From positions 1-64,000 of the forward strand of contig MNRP01000045.1 in assembly GCA_001916005.1 (NCBI GenBank): a DNA stretch of 64,000 nucleotides, in the 5' to 3' direction. This document shows, piece by piece, positions 1-6,958 of this stretch. The notes under the pieces were generated by a model that was given only the letters and a program-made list of their open reading frames with translations, was not told the DNA's origin and did not search any database. How positions within the stretch are numbered: position 1 is the first letter of the stretch; each line of letters opens with the position of its first letter. Made by a program: the position numbers and the translations under genes. This stretch comes from Clostridium sp. 26_22. GTDB taxonomy: Bacteria > Bacillota > Clostridia > TANB77 > CAG-508.

Positions 1-352
1 CCTTCCTATTATCTCTATTTTTTACAAATTTATACATTGTGGGTGAAATATTTGCTTATAAACTTTTAAGGTGATTTTATCATAAATTAAATACATAATT
101 TTAATCACCTCTCTTGACTGTTTACTATAATCGATGTATTCTATTATTATATATAATTTTTTACAAGTTATAATTCCATTATAAATTAATACAGTCTACT
201 TTTAATATATTGTAATAAATTGATTAAAAAAGATTGCTAAATTATTTATAAATTTAATAATAATAACTTAATAAAATTAATCGAATTAGAATGTGAACTA
301 TTTCAAAAGTAAAAAATTAAATTAACTATAATTATATGAAGGTGAGGAATTA
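1..352. other. Intergenic stretch without a recognisable gene
   Basis: No open frame with coding character is visible on either strand. The only clear structure is an inverted repeat, AGGTGATT at 69-76 against AATCACCT at 103-110, with a 26-nt AT-rich loop and no T-run. It could be a weak hairpin or an operator. The rest is A/T-rich spacer leading to the Nudix gene. Confidence 0.5.
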
Positions 353-356
353 ATGT

Positions 357-803
357 ATGAACAAAATATTATCATTTGTTATAAACGAAAAAAAAGAATT
401 TTTATTACTTTTAGGAAGTAATAAAGATCCTCAATTCAAAAAATCCTTTTGGTATGTTGTTACTGGAGAATGCGAAAATGAGGATTCTACTTTAAAAGAT
501 ACTGTTAAAAGGGAAATAAAAGAAGAAACAAACTTAAATGTAATAGATTCAATGTATTTAAATTGGATTTTTAAATACAAATCTTTAGGAAAGGATTGTA
601 CAGAATATGCATTTATTTCTAAAGTAAATGATTCTAATATTGTTTTAAATGAAGAAAGTATAAGTTATAAATGGTGTAACTTAAGCGAATTTATTAATTT
701 AATTCAATGGTATAGTGATAAAGATATACTAAATAAAGTCTTAGAGAAAGCCTTAGAAAACAAAATTTTCTTTAAAAAAGAAAAAATAGAAAATTTTAAC
801 TAA
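357..803 (+). CDS. Nudix hydrolase
   Basis: Predicted Nudix-fold pyrophosphatase acting on a nucleoside diphosphate linked to another group; the substrate cannot be deduced. The 148-aa length fits a single Nudix domain. The Nudix box begins at Gly37 and ends with R52-E53-I-K-E56-E57, so the metal-binding helix is intact, but the spacing is one residue longer than the classic GX5EX7REUXEEXGU. I start at 357 because the ATG at 353 opens a different, short frame; an AAGGTGAGG ribosome site lies at 339-347. The gene stands alone and its stop codon abuts a long inverted repeat. The family call is firm, the exact activity is not. Confidence 0.85.
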   Translation: MNKILSFVINEKKEFLLLLGSNKDPQFKKSFWYVVTGECENEDSTLKDTVKREIKEETNLNVIDSMYLNWIFKYKSLGKDCTEYAFISKVNDSNIVLNEESISYKWCNLSEFINLIQWYSDKDILNKVLEKALENKIFFKKEKIENFN

Positions 804-804
804 T

Positions 805-889
805 TGTATGTTAGTCAATGATGTGAAACAAATTAATATATTATTCTTGTAATATATTGAATTTGTTTCACATCATTGACTAACATACA
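805..889. repeat. 85-bp inverted repeat with perfect 30-bp arms
   Basis: The 30-nt arm at 805-834 (starting TGTATGTTAGTC) is the exact reverse complement of 860-889. Inside it a further 9 bp pair (835-843 with 850-858), with one unpaired G at 859 and a 6-nt loop, TTCTTG. It begins 2 bp after the Nudix stop codon. It is not followed by a T-run, so it is not a standard intrinsic terminator. It could be a miniature transposable element, a recombination or binding site, or an RNase III target in the mRNA. Confidence 0.85.
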
Positions 890-988
890 CTAAATGCCCT
901 GCAGTAATATACATTTTAGTTGATAATTATTTGTTACTATGTTAATATAGTACCTATATAAATATTAATTTGGCGAGGAGAAATAATT

Positions 989-1375
989 ATGGAAAAAAGA
1001 ATGAATAAAGAAGAATTAGTAAAATTGATTGAAAGTTTAAAATTAGATAAAAATGAATACTGGATTTTATCAAGTGGAGCGTTAGTATTACGTGGTATTT
1101 ATCCAGATGCAGGTGATTTAGATATTGCAGTAACTGAAAAAGGTTTGAAAGAATTAAAAGACAATTATAATTTGAAGAAAAAAGAAAATGGTTGGTATAT
1201 TGTTAATGATAAAATTGAATGTGTTCTTGATACAAAAGAAGCTTGGAAAATAGAAAAATATGGAGAGTATAATTTACAGAGTATTGAAAAGTATTATGAA
1301 TTTTTAAAAGGGAGCACTAGAGAAAAGGATAAAGCAAGAATACCATTAATTGAAGAATATATGAAAAACAGATAA
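989..1375 (+). CDS. Nucleotidyltransferase-fold protein
   Basis: 128-aa protein resembling small nucleotidyltransferase-fold proteins (MNT/AbiEii-like). Visible are the S-S-G-A-L-V-L-R-G stretch at 28-36 and the acidic pair D43-L-D45, which matches the usual metal-binding GxDxD/DLD pattern. The third catalytic acid is not certain. The start at 989 is supported by GCGAGGAG at 973-980; an in-frame ATG four codons later is less well spaced. No partner HEPN or AbiEi gene lies next to it, so a toxin-antitoxin role is not supported here. The substrate is unknown. Confidence 0.7.
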   Translation: MEKRMNKEELVKLIESLKLDKNEYWILSSGALVLRGIYPDAGDLDIAVTEKGLKELKDNYNLKKKENGWYIVNDKIECVLDTKEAWKIEKYGEYNLQSIEKYYEFLKGSTREKDKARIPLIEEYMKNR

Positions 1376-1451
1376 TCCAAAAAAACACAATTTTTCTATT
1401 AAATTAAAGTATAATATAAAATATAAAAACTGAGAGGAGAAGTTATTTAAG

Positions 1452-2082
1452 ATGGAGGATACTATTATTTATTTAATTAGACATGCTGAAACTGTTGATG
1501 AAAATGGAATTAGAAATACAAGTGAAGATTCTCAAATGATTAATGAAAAAGAAATATTATCTGTACAAGGTGAAGAACAATCTAAAAAATTAAGCGAGAA
1601 TATTGAACTTAATAATCTTGACACTATTTGGTCAAGTAGCTATACTAGAGCAAAAGCAACTGCAAAATATATTGCTAATACTAATAATTTACCACTTAAT
1701 TTAGATAGTAACTTAAATGAAAGAAAATTAGGAAATTTAACAGAATTGGGTGAATTTATGAAAGATAAAAAAACAAGAGATCCTTCACAAGAACAATTAT
1801 TAGATAGAGAATTTAAAACTTCTGATGGAGAAAGTGCTGAAGAAACAAGACAAAGAATGAATAAATTCTTTGATAAAATTCTTAAAGAATATGAAGGAAA
1901 AAGAATTGCAGTTATAAGTCATCGGAGGTTCCATAAAATTTTTCTTACTAAATTGGTGCGAAGTAAATGAAAATGTTAAATTAGTATATGATAAAAAAAC
2001 AGTTTTAGATATAAAATCACCTTGTCTAATAAAATTGGTTTTTAGAAAAAATGAATTAATTAAATTAGAACAAATAGACTAA
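1452..2082 (+). pseudogene. Histidine phosphatase family protein, frameshifted by one extra C
   Basis: Phosphoglycerate-mutase-like phosphatase. The catalytic R10-H11-A-E motif is at the N-terminus. Reading breaks at 1923: AGT-CAT is followed by an extra C and then GGA-GGT-TCC. Without that C the frame continues as S-H-G-G-S, the second catalytic histidine motif of the family, and runs to a TAA at 2080-2082, giving about 209 aa. As written, the protein ends early at 1970 with an unrelated tail. Because the missing reading is exactly the conserved motif, the lesion is recent or a sequencing error. The metallophosphoesterase downstream carries the same type of lesion. The physiological substrate is unknown. 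Confidence 0.8.
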
Positions 2083-2143
2083 TAATATTATTAAGGATAA
2101 GAAAAAATCCTGATAATGCCACATATGGAAAAGGGAGAATAAT

Positions 2144-2873
2144 ATGAAAATAGGTATAATATCAGACATACATGGAAATATTGATGCTTTAAATAGTGTT
2201 TTAAAAATGCTTGAAAAAGAAGAAGTAGATAAAATAATTTGTTTAGGGGATTTTATTGGTCGGAGCAGGAAAATCTGAAGAAGTAATACAAAGAATCTTA
2301 CAAATAAAGGAAAAGTGTATATATGTAAGAGGAAATCGAGAAAAATATATAATAGAAGGAATGCCAACAATAGTACATGATGAAAAAGTAAAAGTTAGTC
2401 AAGAACAATTAGATAGAAATGAATGGATAAAAAGCCAATTGAGTAATATTTCAAAAAAATTTATAAAAACTTTGCCAAATGAGAATATGATTGAAGTATT
2501 TAACAAAAAAATTTATATAGTTCATTATCCATTAGATAATGAAATGAATTTTAAAAGACACATAAAAATTGCTAATTTACAAGAAAATGAAGAAATGTTT
2601 CAAGATGTAAATTCAGATATTTATTTATATGGGCATACTCATGTTGCAATTTACAATAAAAGCACTGAAAAGTGCTACATTAATCCTGGAGCTTTAGGTT
2701 GCCCTGGGAAGACGGATGAAGCACCATATGGAATATTGGAAATCGATAAAAGTAAAGTTGTGTATAGGCAATTAAAAGTTCACTATGATGTTCAAAAAGT
2801 AATAAAAGATATAAAAACGCTATCATTTCCAGGATATAAACATGTTTTAAAAATATTCTATGGGACTAATTAA
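2144..2873 (+). pseudogene. YfcE-type metallophosphoesterase, frameshifted by one extra C
   Basis: Calcineurin-like phosphoesterase of the small YfcE/MJ0936 type. From ATG 2144 the frame reads S-D-I-H-G-N (metal motif I) and then C-L-G-D-F-I-G (motif II). An extra C at 2261 shifts the frame; removing it joins G-G-A-G-K directly to the remaining 200 residues, which carry R-G-N-R-E (motif III) and Y-G-H-T-H (motif V). The corrected length is about 242 aa, normal for the family. A GGGAG ribosome site precedes ATG 2144. The lesion is identical in kind to that at 1923, so it is likely systematic rather than selective decay. Confidence 0.8.
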
Positions 2874-2881
2874 CAAACTGT

Positions 2882-2930
2882 ATGATTTAATCTTAAAGGG
2901 CAACTTATAAGATTAAATCATTTCTTTTTA
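2882..2930. terminator. Bidirectional terminator hairpin
   Basis: Perfect 14-bp stem (ATGATTTAATCTTA at 2882-2895 against 2908-2921) followed by TTCTTTTTAT. It sits between the phosphoesterase (plus) and the mobilization genes (minus), which converge here. Confidence 0.8.
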
Positions 2931-2937
2931 TAGATTT

Positions 2938-3291
2938 TTACCTAATTTTTAAAGATTTCTTTTTATCAATTTTAGTTAATTCCTGAACCCTATATTCTTT
3001 TTTACTTTCTTTCTCATATTCTTCCCTAATTACATAATATCTATTTATAATCCTATCACAAGCATTTCTTTGTGCATGAATAATATCAATATTTTCAATA
3101 AGTTCATTAATTTCTTTTTTAATTATATTTTTATCATTATCATTTGTAGCTTTATGATATTTTCTCCATAAATCTTCCCTTTTCCCTTTCAAGTTAGGTA
3201 ATTTACATTCTAAATCTAATTTATAATTTTCTACTTCTTTAATAGACTCAAATTTGTGCCTAACTAGAAAATTTATTTCTTCAAATATCAT
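2938..3291 (-). CDS. Small coiled-coil protein of the mobilization operon
   Basis: 117-aa, highly charged, predicted mostly helical protein with no domain that I recognise. Its start overlaps the relaxase stop by a few bases, so the two are translationally coupled and the protein is very probably a relaxase accessory. It is the last gene of the mobC-relaxase operon and ends at the terminator at 2882-2930. Function is inferred from position only. Confidence 0.6.
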   Translation of the reverse strand: MIFEEINFLVRHKFESIKEVENYKLDLECKLPNLKGKREDLWRKYHKATNDNDKNIIKKEINELIENIDIIHAQRNACDRIINRYYVIREEYEKESKKEYRVQELTKIDKKKSLKIR

Positions 3292-4244
3292 ATTATTTTT
3301 CTCTTTTGCTTATAATACTCTGGTGTCATTTCTCTATATTCATTTTTAGCAGGTAATATTTTAAAAGCATATAAATAATGCACATATAATCTATATAGTG
3401 AGCTTGTTTGCAATAAAAATTTATTTATTTTTGGTCCAGTATATAGTTTTCTATAATATTTCTTTTTAAAATTTGCAACTGCTGGTAATTCTTCTTTTGA
3501 ATATCTATAAATTCTTTCTTTAATTCCTTGAACTGAATATTTATCTCCAAAAGCCCTATCAACTCTTACATTTCTTGAAAAATAAGGTGTTTTCATTGTA
3601 AGATATTTGCCACCATCTTTAATATTTTCATAGCCTTTTGCTTTTAGAACTAATTTAAAGTCAGAATACTTTTTAACAGAATTTATTGCTTCATCCATAT
3701 CAGTTATTATCTTTTGCATTTTTTCATCCCTACGGTTAAAATAATCAATATTCTTTTGCCTAAATTCTTTTTCTTTATCAGCTTTAGGAGTGTTTACAAT
3801 AGATAGCCCATAATTTAAACATAATCTGTCAGAAGCTTCTTTCATAAATGCAATTTCTGCATTAGAATTATGATATTTATTTCCATCTACAAAAGAAACA
3901 GAATTTATAATTATGTGATTATGGACATTTTGCTTATTTATATGAGTACAAATAACAACTTGATATTTATCTCCCCATAGTTCTTCAGCAAGTTCTTTTC
4001 CAATTTGATTCGCTTTTTCTGGAGGTACTTCATATCCTTTAAATGATTGTATTATATGATAACCTAATGTTTTGCCTTCTTTATGAAAGAATTTTTTTGT
4101 AAGTGCCATTTCTTCATAGCTAGTCGCCACATTACAATTAATACCTGATACTAAAATTCCATGTTCTGTTTTTTCTCCATTTTTACCATAATTGATAACT
4201 GCTTGTAAATTACTTTTAATTGTTTTTATTTTTATAACTGCCAC
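3288..4244 (-). CDS. Relaxase / mobilization nuclease (PF03432-like)
   Basis: Predicted DNA-strand transferase that nicks oriT and stays bound to the 5' end during conjugative transfer. The N-terminal A-I-N-Y19-G segment followed by K-T supplies the likely catalytic tyrosine, and T-H101...V-H108-N-H110-I-I-I-N is the three-histidine metal motif. At 318 aa it is short but complete for small MobP/VirD2-like relaxases; the C-terminal helicase or primase part of larger relatives is absent. It follows the MobC-like gene by 13 bp and is coupled to the next gene. There is no coupling protein in this element, so transfer would need a VirD4/T4SS supplied elsewhere. Confidence 0.85.
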   Translation of the reverse strand: MAVIKIKTIKSNLQAVINYGKNGEKTEHGILVSGINCNVATSYEEMALTKKFFHKEGKTLGYHIIQSFKGYEVPPEKANQIGKELAEELWGDKYQVVICTHINKQNVHNHIIINSVSFVDGNKYHNSNAEIAFMKEASDRLCLNYGLSIVNTPKADKEKEFRQKNIDYFNRRDEKMQKIITDMDEAINSVKKYSDFKLVLKAKGYENIKDGGKYLTMKTPYFSRNVRVDRAFGDKYSVQGIKERIYRYSKEELPAVANFKKKYYRKLYTGPKINKFLLQTSSLYRLYVHYLYAFKILPAKNEYREMTPEYYKQKRKII

Positions 4245-4257
4245 TAAAAATCACCTC

Positions 4258-4578
4258 CTATTCTCTTGAATATATTTTCTTTTGGAATTCTATAATAAAT
4301 TGATTAATAGTATTTCTTAAATAATCAAGTTCATCTGTCCCAGCATATCCTCTTATATTAACTCTCATTGCTATTTGATTTATGTTATTTGCTACGCCAG
4401 AAATTTGTTTTGTAAATTCTCTTATTTCTTCTGTAGGTTGTTCTTTTATTTTATAACCTTTAATACAGCTTCTTAAAAATTCAGATTCATTCAACCCTGT
4501 TTTTTTAGCTTTAGCTTTTAACAAATTATCTTCTTCTTGGTTTATCCAAAATTGTTTTTTGATTGTTCTTTCTCTCAT
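4258..4578 (-). CDS. MobC-like ribbon-helix-helix mobilization accessory protein
   Basis: 106-aa protein with an N-terminal ribbon-helix-helix-like region (residues about 5-45) and the G-V-A-N-N-I-N-Q-I-A stretch near 67-76 that is typical of MobC-family accessory factors. Such proteins bind at oriT and help the relaxase open the DNA. It is the first gene of the mobilization operon, directly beside the candidate oriT, as in most mobilizable plasmids. Confidence 0.8.
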   Translation of the reverse strand: MRERTIKKQFWINQEEDNLLKAKAKKTGLNESEFLRSCIKGYKIKEQPTEEIREFTKQISGVANNINQIAMRVNIRGYAGTDELDYLRNTINQFIIEFQKKIYSRE

Positions 4579-4589
4579 AATTTAATTTG

Positions 4590-4720
4590 CTCCTTTCAAA
4601 ATTCTTTATGGGGTTTGGGGAAAGAATTTCCCCATCCATTCATTTTGCTAAAAATAACAAGCTGTATTTATACGGGAGTATAAATGCGTCGCTTGCTTTA
4701 AATATTTCATTTTGTAATAT
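4590..4720. other. Candidate origin of transfer (oriT)
   Basis: The 290-bp gap in front of the MobC-like gene holds two inverted repeats: GGGGAAA with TTTCCCC (about 4617-4635), and TTTATAC with GTATAAA around 4666-4682, the latter followed by the GC-richer AATGCGTCGCTTGC. A pair of hairpins followed by a short GC-rich segment next to mobC is the usual layout of oriT and its nic site. The nic position cannot be fixed by eye. Confidence 0.45.
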
Positions 4721-4868
4721 AAGCCAATTTCTAACCCCATTTTTACTAAAAATTGCCTTAAAAAAAAGAAGAAATTTCATCTGAAATCTCTCCTAAAAAA
4801 TTTTTTTATTCTTTTAATTGTAAAATTATTTGTAATTCAAATTACAATTATGTTGTATAAAATGTGAT

Positions 4869-5183
4869 TTATTTTTCTTTAATAACGCCTGTATCTTTTA
4901 AGTAAAAATACATCTCTTTACCACCTAAAAGGAATATTTCCTTTTCCTCAAAATCACAAATTTCCATATAAATTTTAGCTAGTTTTTGTAACATTTTACA
5001 TTCAGTTTCATCTAATATCATTTCTCTATCTTCTAGTATAAATTGTAAATTCGGATATTTATTCATAATATAAATAAATTTTTCTCTCAAATTTTTATAA
5101 TCTTCATTTCTATTTATTAAATCAGTTCTTCTTTCTTCAATAGCCTCATTTAAATACATTTCATATAATCTTACTTCATCCAT
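4869..5183 (-). CDS. Hypothetical protein of the mobilizable element
   Basis: 104-aa acidic, largely helical protein. No family recognised. It lies 11 bp downstream of the next hypothetical gene and in the same direction as repA, so it is probably the end of a repA-orf131-orf104 operon. It has an ATG start with an AGGAGGT ribosome site. Small genes at this position in plasmids often serve copy control or accessory roles, but nothing in the sequence shows which. Confidence 0.5.
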   Translation of the reverse strand: MDEVRLYEMYLNEAIEERRTDLINRNEDYKNLREKFIYIMNKYPNLQFILEDREMILDETECKMLQKLAKIYMEICDFEEKEIFLLGGKEMYFYLKDTGVIKEK

Positions 5184-5194
5184 TTCTGTACCTC

Positions 5195-5590
5195 CTATAC
5201 ATAAATTAATTCACTTAATACAATTTCTTCAGCACGATTTTTAATTGAATTCATCCTGCCAACCCATTCCATTTGATTGTTTATTTTTAGTTCTTCAGTT
5301 ACATTTTCTTGTTTTACTAACTGAGATATAATTGTTTTTATTCTGTCTTCACAAGCAATATCTATCTCGTGTAAATATCTATTTAATTTGCCATCCGTAA
5401 ATAAAATGATATATTCAACTTTTTTATGTTTTTTTAAATAATCCAATTTCATTCTGCCATATTTTCCAATTGTATAATTTGTTTCTTCTGGTGCTAATAC
5501 TAAATTAGGCAAATAATAATCGCCTTGTTTTATATATTCAATTCCTGTTTTTTCATCTACAAATCTGTCTTTTATTTTAACATTTTCCAT
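5195..5590 (-). CDS. Hypothetical protein in the repA operon
   Basis: 131-aa protein, no family recognised. I take the start at 5590 (M-E-N-V-K-I) because AAGGAGG stands about 8 nt upstream; the in-frame ATG seven codons earlier contains that ribosome site inside its own coding sequence. It starts just after the RepA stop and reads toward the 104-aa gene. The C-terminal half is predicted helical. Function unknown. Confidence 0.5.
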   Translation of the reverse strand: MENVKIKDRFVDEKTGIEYIKQGDYYLPNLVLAPEETNYTIGKYGRMKLDYLKKHKKVEYIILFTDGKLNRYLHEIDIACEDRIKTIISQLVKQENVTEELKINNQMEWVGRMNSIKNRAEEIVLSELIYV

Positions 5591-5603
5591 TTTCAAATCC
5601 TCC

Positions 5604-6278
5604 TTAACCATTATTTTCTATCAAATTGTTTAAATTGGTGATTCCGTTTGATTTTTTATAATCTTCAACACTATCATTGGGTGAATTATAATTAGCATAT
5701 AGCTTGTCTAAATATCCAGGTGGATAAACTCTGCCTTGATAAGTATTCTTTTTTCCTTGATAGCCTTTATAGTTATTATTTATATATTTATTATTATTGC
5801 TATTAAGGACTGTCGATTTTCTACACTCAGGAGTGTTGATTTCATGCACTCCTGACTGCTGATTTCCGACACTCCTTAATTTATCTATTTTTTCACTTTC
5901 TATCATTCCTATGGTTTTGCCTAAATAAATAATATTTGGCATATTTTTGCCTTGCTTTTTCTCTTTTATAAGATTACATTCTTTTAATTGTAATATTGCA
6001 CTATCAAGTGCAGCACGTTTTATATGCATTTTTTCTTGTATTTCTTCTCTCTTAAAAATTACATACATATCGCCTTTTGCATCATAGAATTGTATTTTTT
6101 TGTTACTTTCTATTTGTTTAAATGATAATTCTAATCTATCGGTTAAAATAGAATATAGTAACATAGCATTTGGTGATAGAACTTTATATTCTTCTCTTTT
6201 TAATAATTCTCTTGGAAATTGTATAAAACTTTCATAAGAAAGCTTGTCTGTTTTCTTAAATGGGGTGAATTCATACAT
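5604..6278 (-). CDS. Replication initiator RepA-like protein (N-terminal domain type)
   Basis: 224-aa protein whose first 110 residues resemble the RepA N-terminal domain of Gram-positive plasmids: F-P-R-E-L-L at about 22-27, S-P-N-A-M-L-L-Y-S-I-L around 36-46, then a winged-helix-like part with a lysine-rich recognition region near 110. It would bind iterons and start replication of the element. The start has an ideal AAAGGAGGT site. The C-terminal part is low-complexity and Asn-rich, shorter than in many RepA proteins. Together with the relaxase it indicates an integrated mobilizable plasmid or element. Confidence 0.75.
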   Translation of the reverse strand: MYEFTPFKKTDKLSYESFIQFPRELLKREEYKVLSPNAMLLYSILTDRLELSFKQIESNKKIQFYDAKGDMYVIFKREEIQEKMHIKRAALDSAILQLKECNLIKEKKQGKNMPNIIYLGKTIGMIESEKIDKLRSVGNQQSGVHEINTPECRKSTVLNSNNNKYINNNYKGYQGKKNTYQGRVYPPGYLDKLYANYNSPNDSVEDYKKSNGITNLNNLIENNG

Positions 6279-6314
6279 TATAGACCTCCTTTCATCTAAC
6301 TTAAATCTAAATTT

Positions 6315-6434
6315 TTCTAGAAAAGTTCTAGAAAATAATCTTAAAACACTTGATATGACTGGATTTTATTCTTCGATAAGTTTTATTTTTGAATTTTTTT
6401 ATTTAGATTTCTGTTCTAGAAAATTTTTCTAGAA
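6315..6434. promoter_or_regulatory. Four TTCTAGAA palindromes upstream of repA
   Basis: TTCTAGAA occurs at 6315-6322, 6326-6333, 6414-6421 and 6427-6434. The sites form two pairs with about one helical turn (11-13 bp) inside each pair, and the pairs are about 100 bp apart. This arrangement upstream of an initiator gene suits iterons or an autoregulatory operator for RepA or another dimeric protein. Confidence 0.6.
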
Positions 6435-6474
6435 CAAAATTTGATGATGTAGAAGGATTTTAAAAGACTTAAGA

Positions 6475-6522
6475 CAGAAAAAAATACGTTATCTCAATCT
6501 CTTGAAATAACGTATTTTATGC
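6475..6522 (-). terminator. Terminator after tRNA-Pro
   Basis: ATACGTTAT pairs with ATAACGTAT around 6484-6516, and on the minus strand the hairpin is followed by TTTTTTTC. It lies about 55 bp downstream of tRNA-Pro. Confidence 0.75.
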
Positions 6523-6575
6523 ACTTTTGATATAATTTTCGTCCTTTTGTAGTTTCCCACAAAATTTCAATTTTA

Positions 6576-6651
6576 TGGTCGAGGCGACAGGGATCGAACC
6601 TGCGACCTCATGGTCCCAAACCACGCGCGCTACCAACTGCGCTACGCCTCG
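6576..6651 (-). tRNA. tRNA-Pro (TGG)
   Basis: Acceptor CGAGGCG/CGCCTCG, D-arm TAGCGCAGTTGGTA, anticodon loop TTTGGGA (TGG), T-loop GTTCGATCC and an encoded CCA end. The cloverleaf is complete. It borders the mobilizable element, but no integrase or att repeat is visible. Confidence 0.95.
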
Positions 6652-6750
6652 AAATATTATTTTTTTGCTCAACGCTTATATATAATAGCACATATTTTAG
6701 AGATTTGCAACAATTTTTGCAAATTTTTTTGCAAAATCTTCAAAAACATC

Positions 6751-6779
6751 TTGAAAATTATTCCAAAAGCAATTATAAT
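6751..6779 (+). promoter_or_regulatory. Promoter of tRNA-Arg
   Basis: TTGAAA at 6751-6756, 17-bp spacer, TATAAT at 6774-6779, ten bases before the mature tRNA 5' end. Confidence 0.75.
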
Positions 6780-6788
6780 ATTGTGTAT

Positions 6789-6865
<77 letters not shown>

Positions 6866-6869
6866 AATA

Positions 6870-6912
6870 TAAAAAGCCATATAAAATTGAATACTTTATA
6901 TGACTTTTTATA
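6870..6912 (+). terminator. Terminator after tRNA-Arg
   Basis: AAAAAGCCATATAAA pairs with TTTATATGACTTTTT across a 9-nt loop, followed by further T residues. Confidence 0.7.
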
Positions 6913-6958
6913 TTTTTATAATTTTTCTTTTAGCCTAATTCTAATATTATATTTTTTC

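Noticed and set aside
2065..2370. Long minus-strand open frame opposite the metallophosphoesterase
   Set aside because: Hydrophobic, Leu/Phe-rich reading antisense to a well-supported gene; no ribosome site and no family.
4587..4784. Open frame in the gap before the MobC-like gene
   Set aside because: No ribosome site, and it crosses the inverted repeats of the candidate oriT; low-complexity end.
3870..6651. Integration of the mobilizable element into tRNA-Pro
   Set aside because: No integrase gene and no repeat of the tRNA 3' end was seen on the other side.
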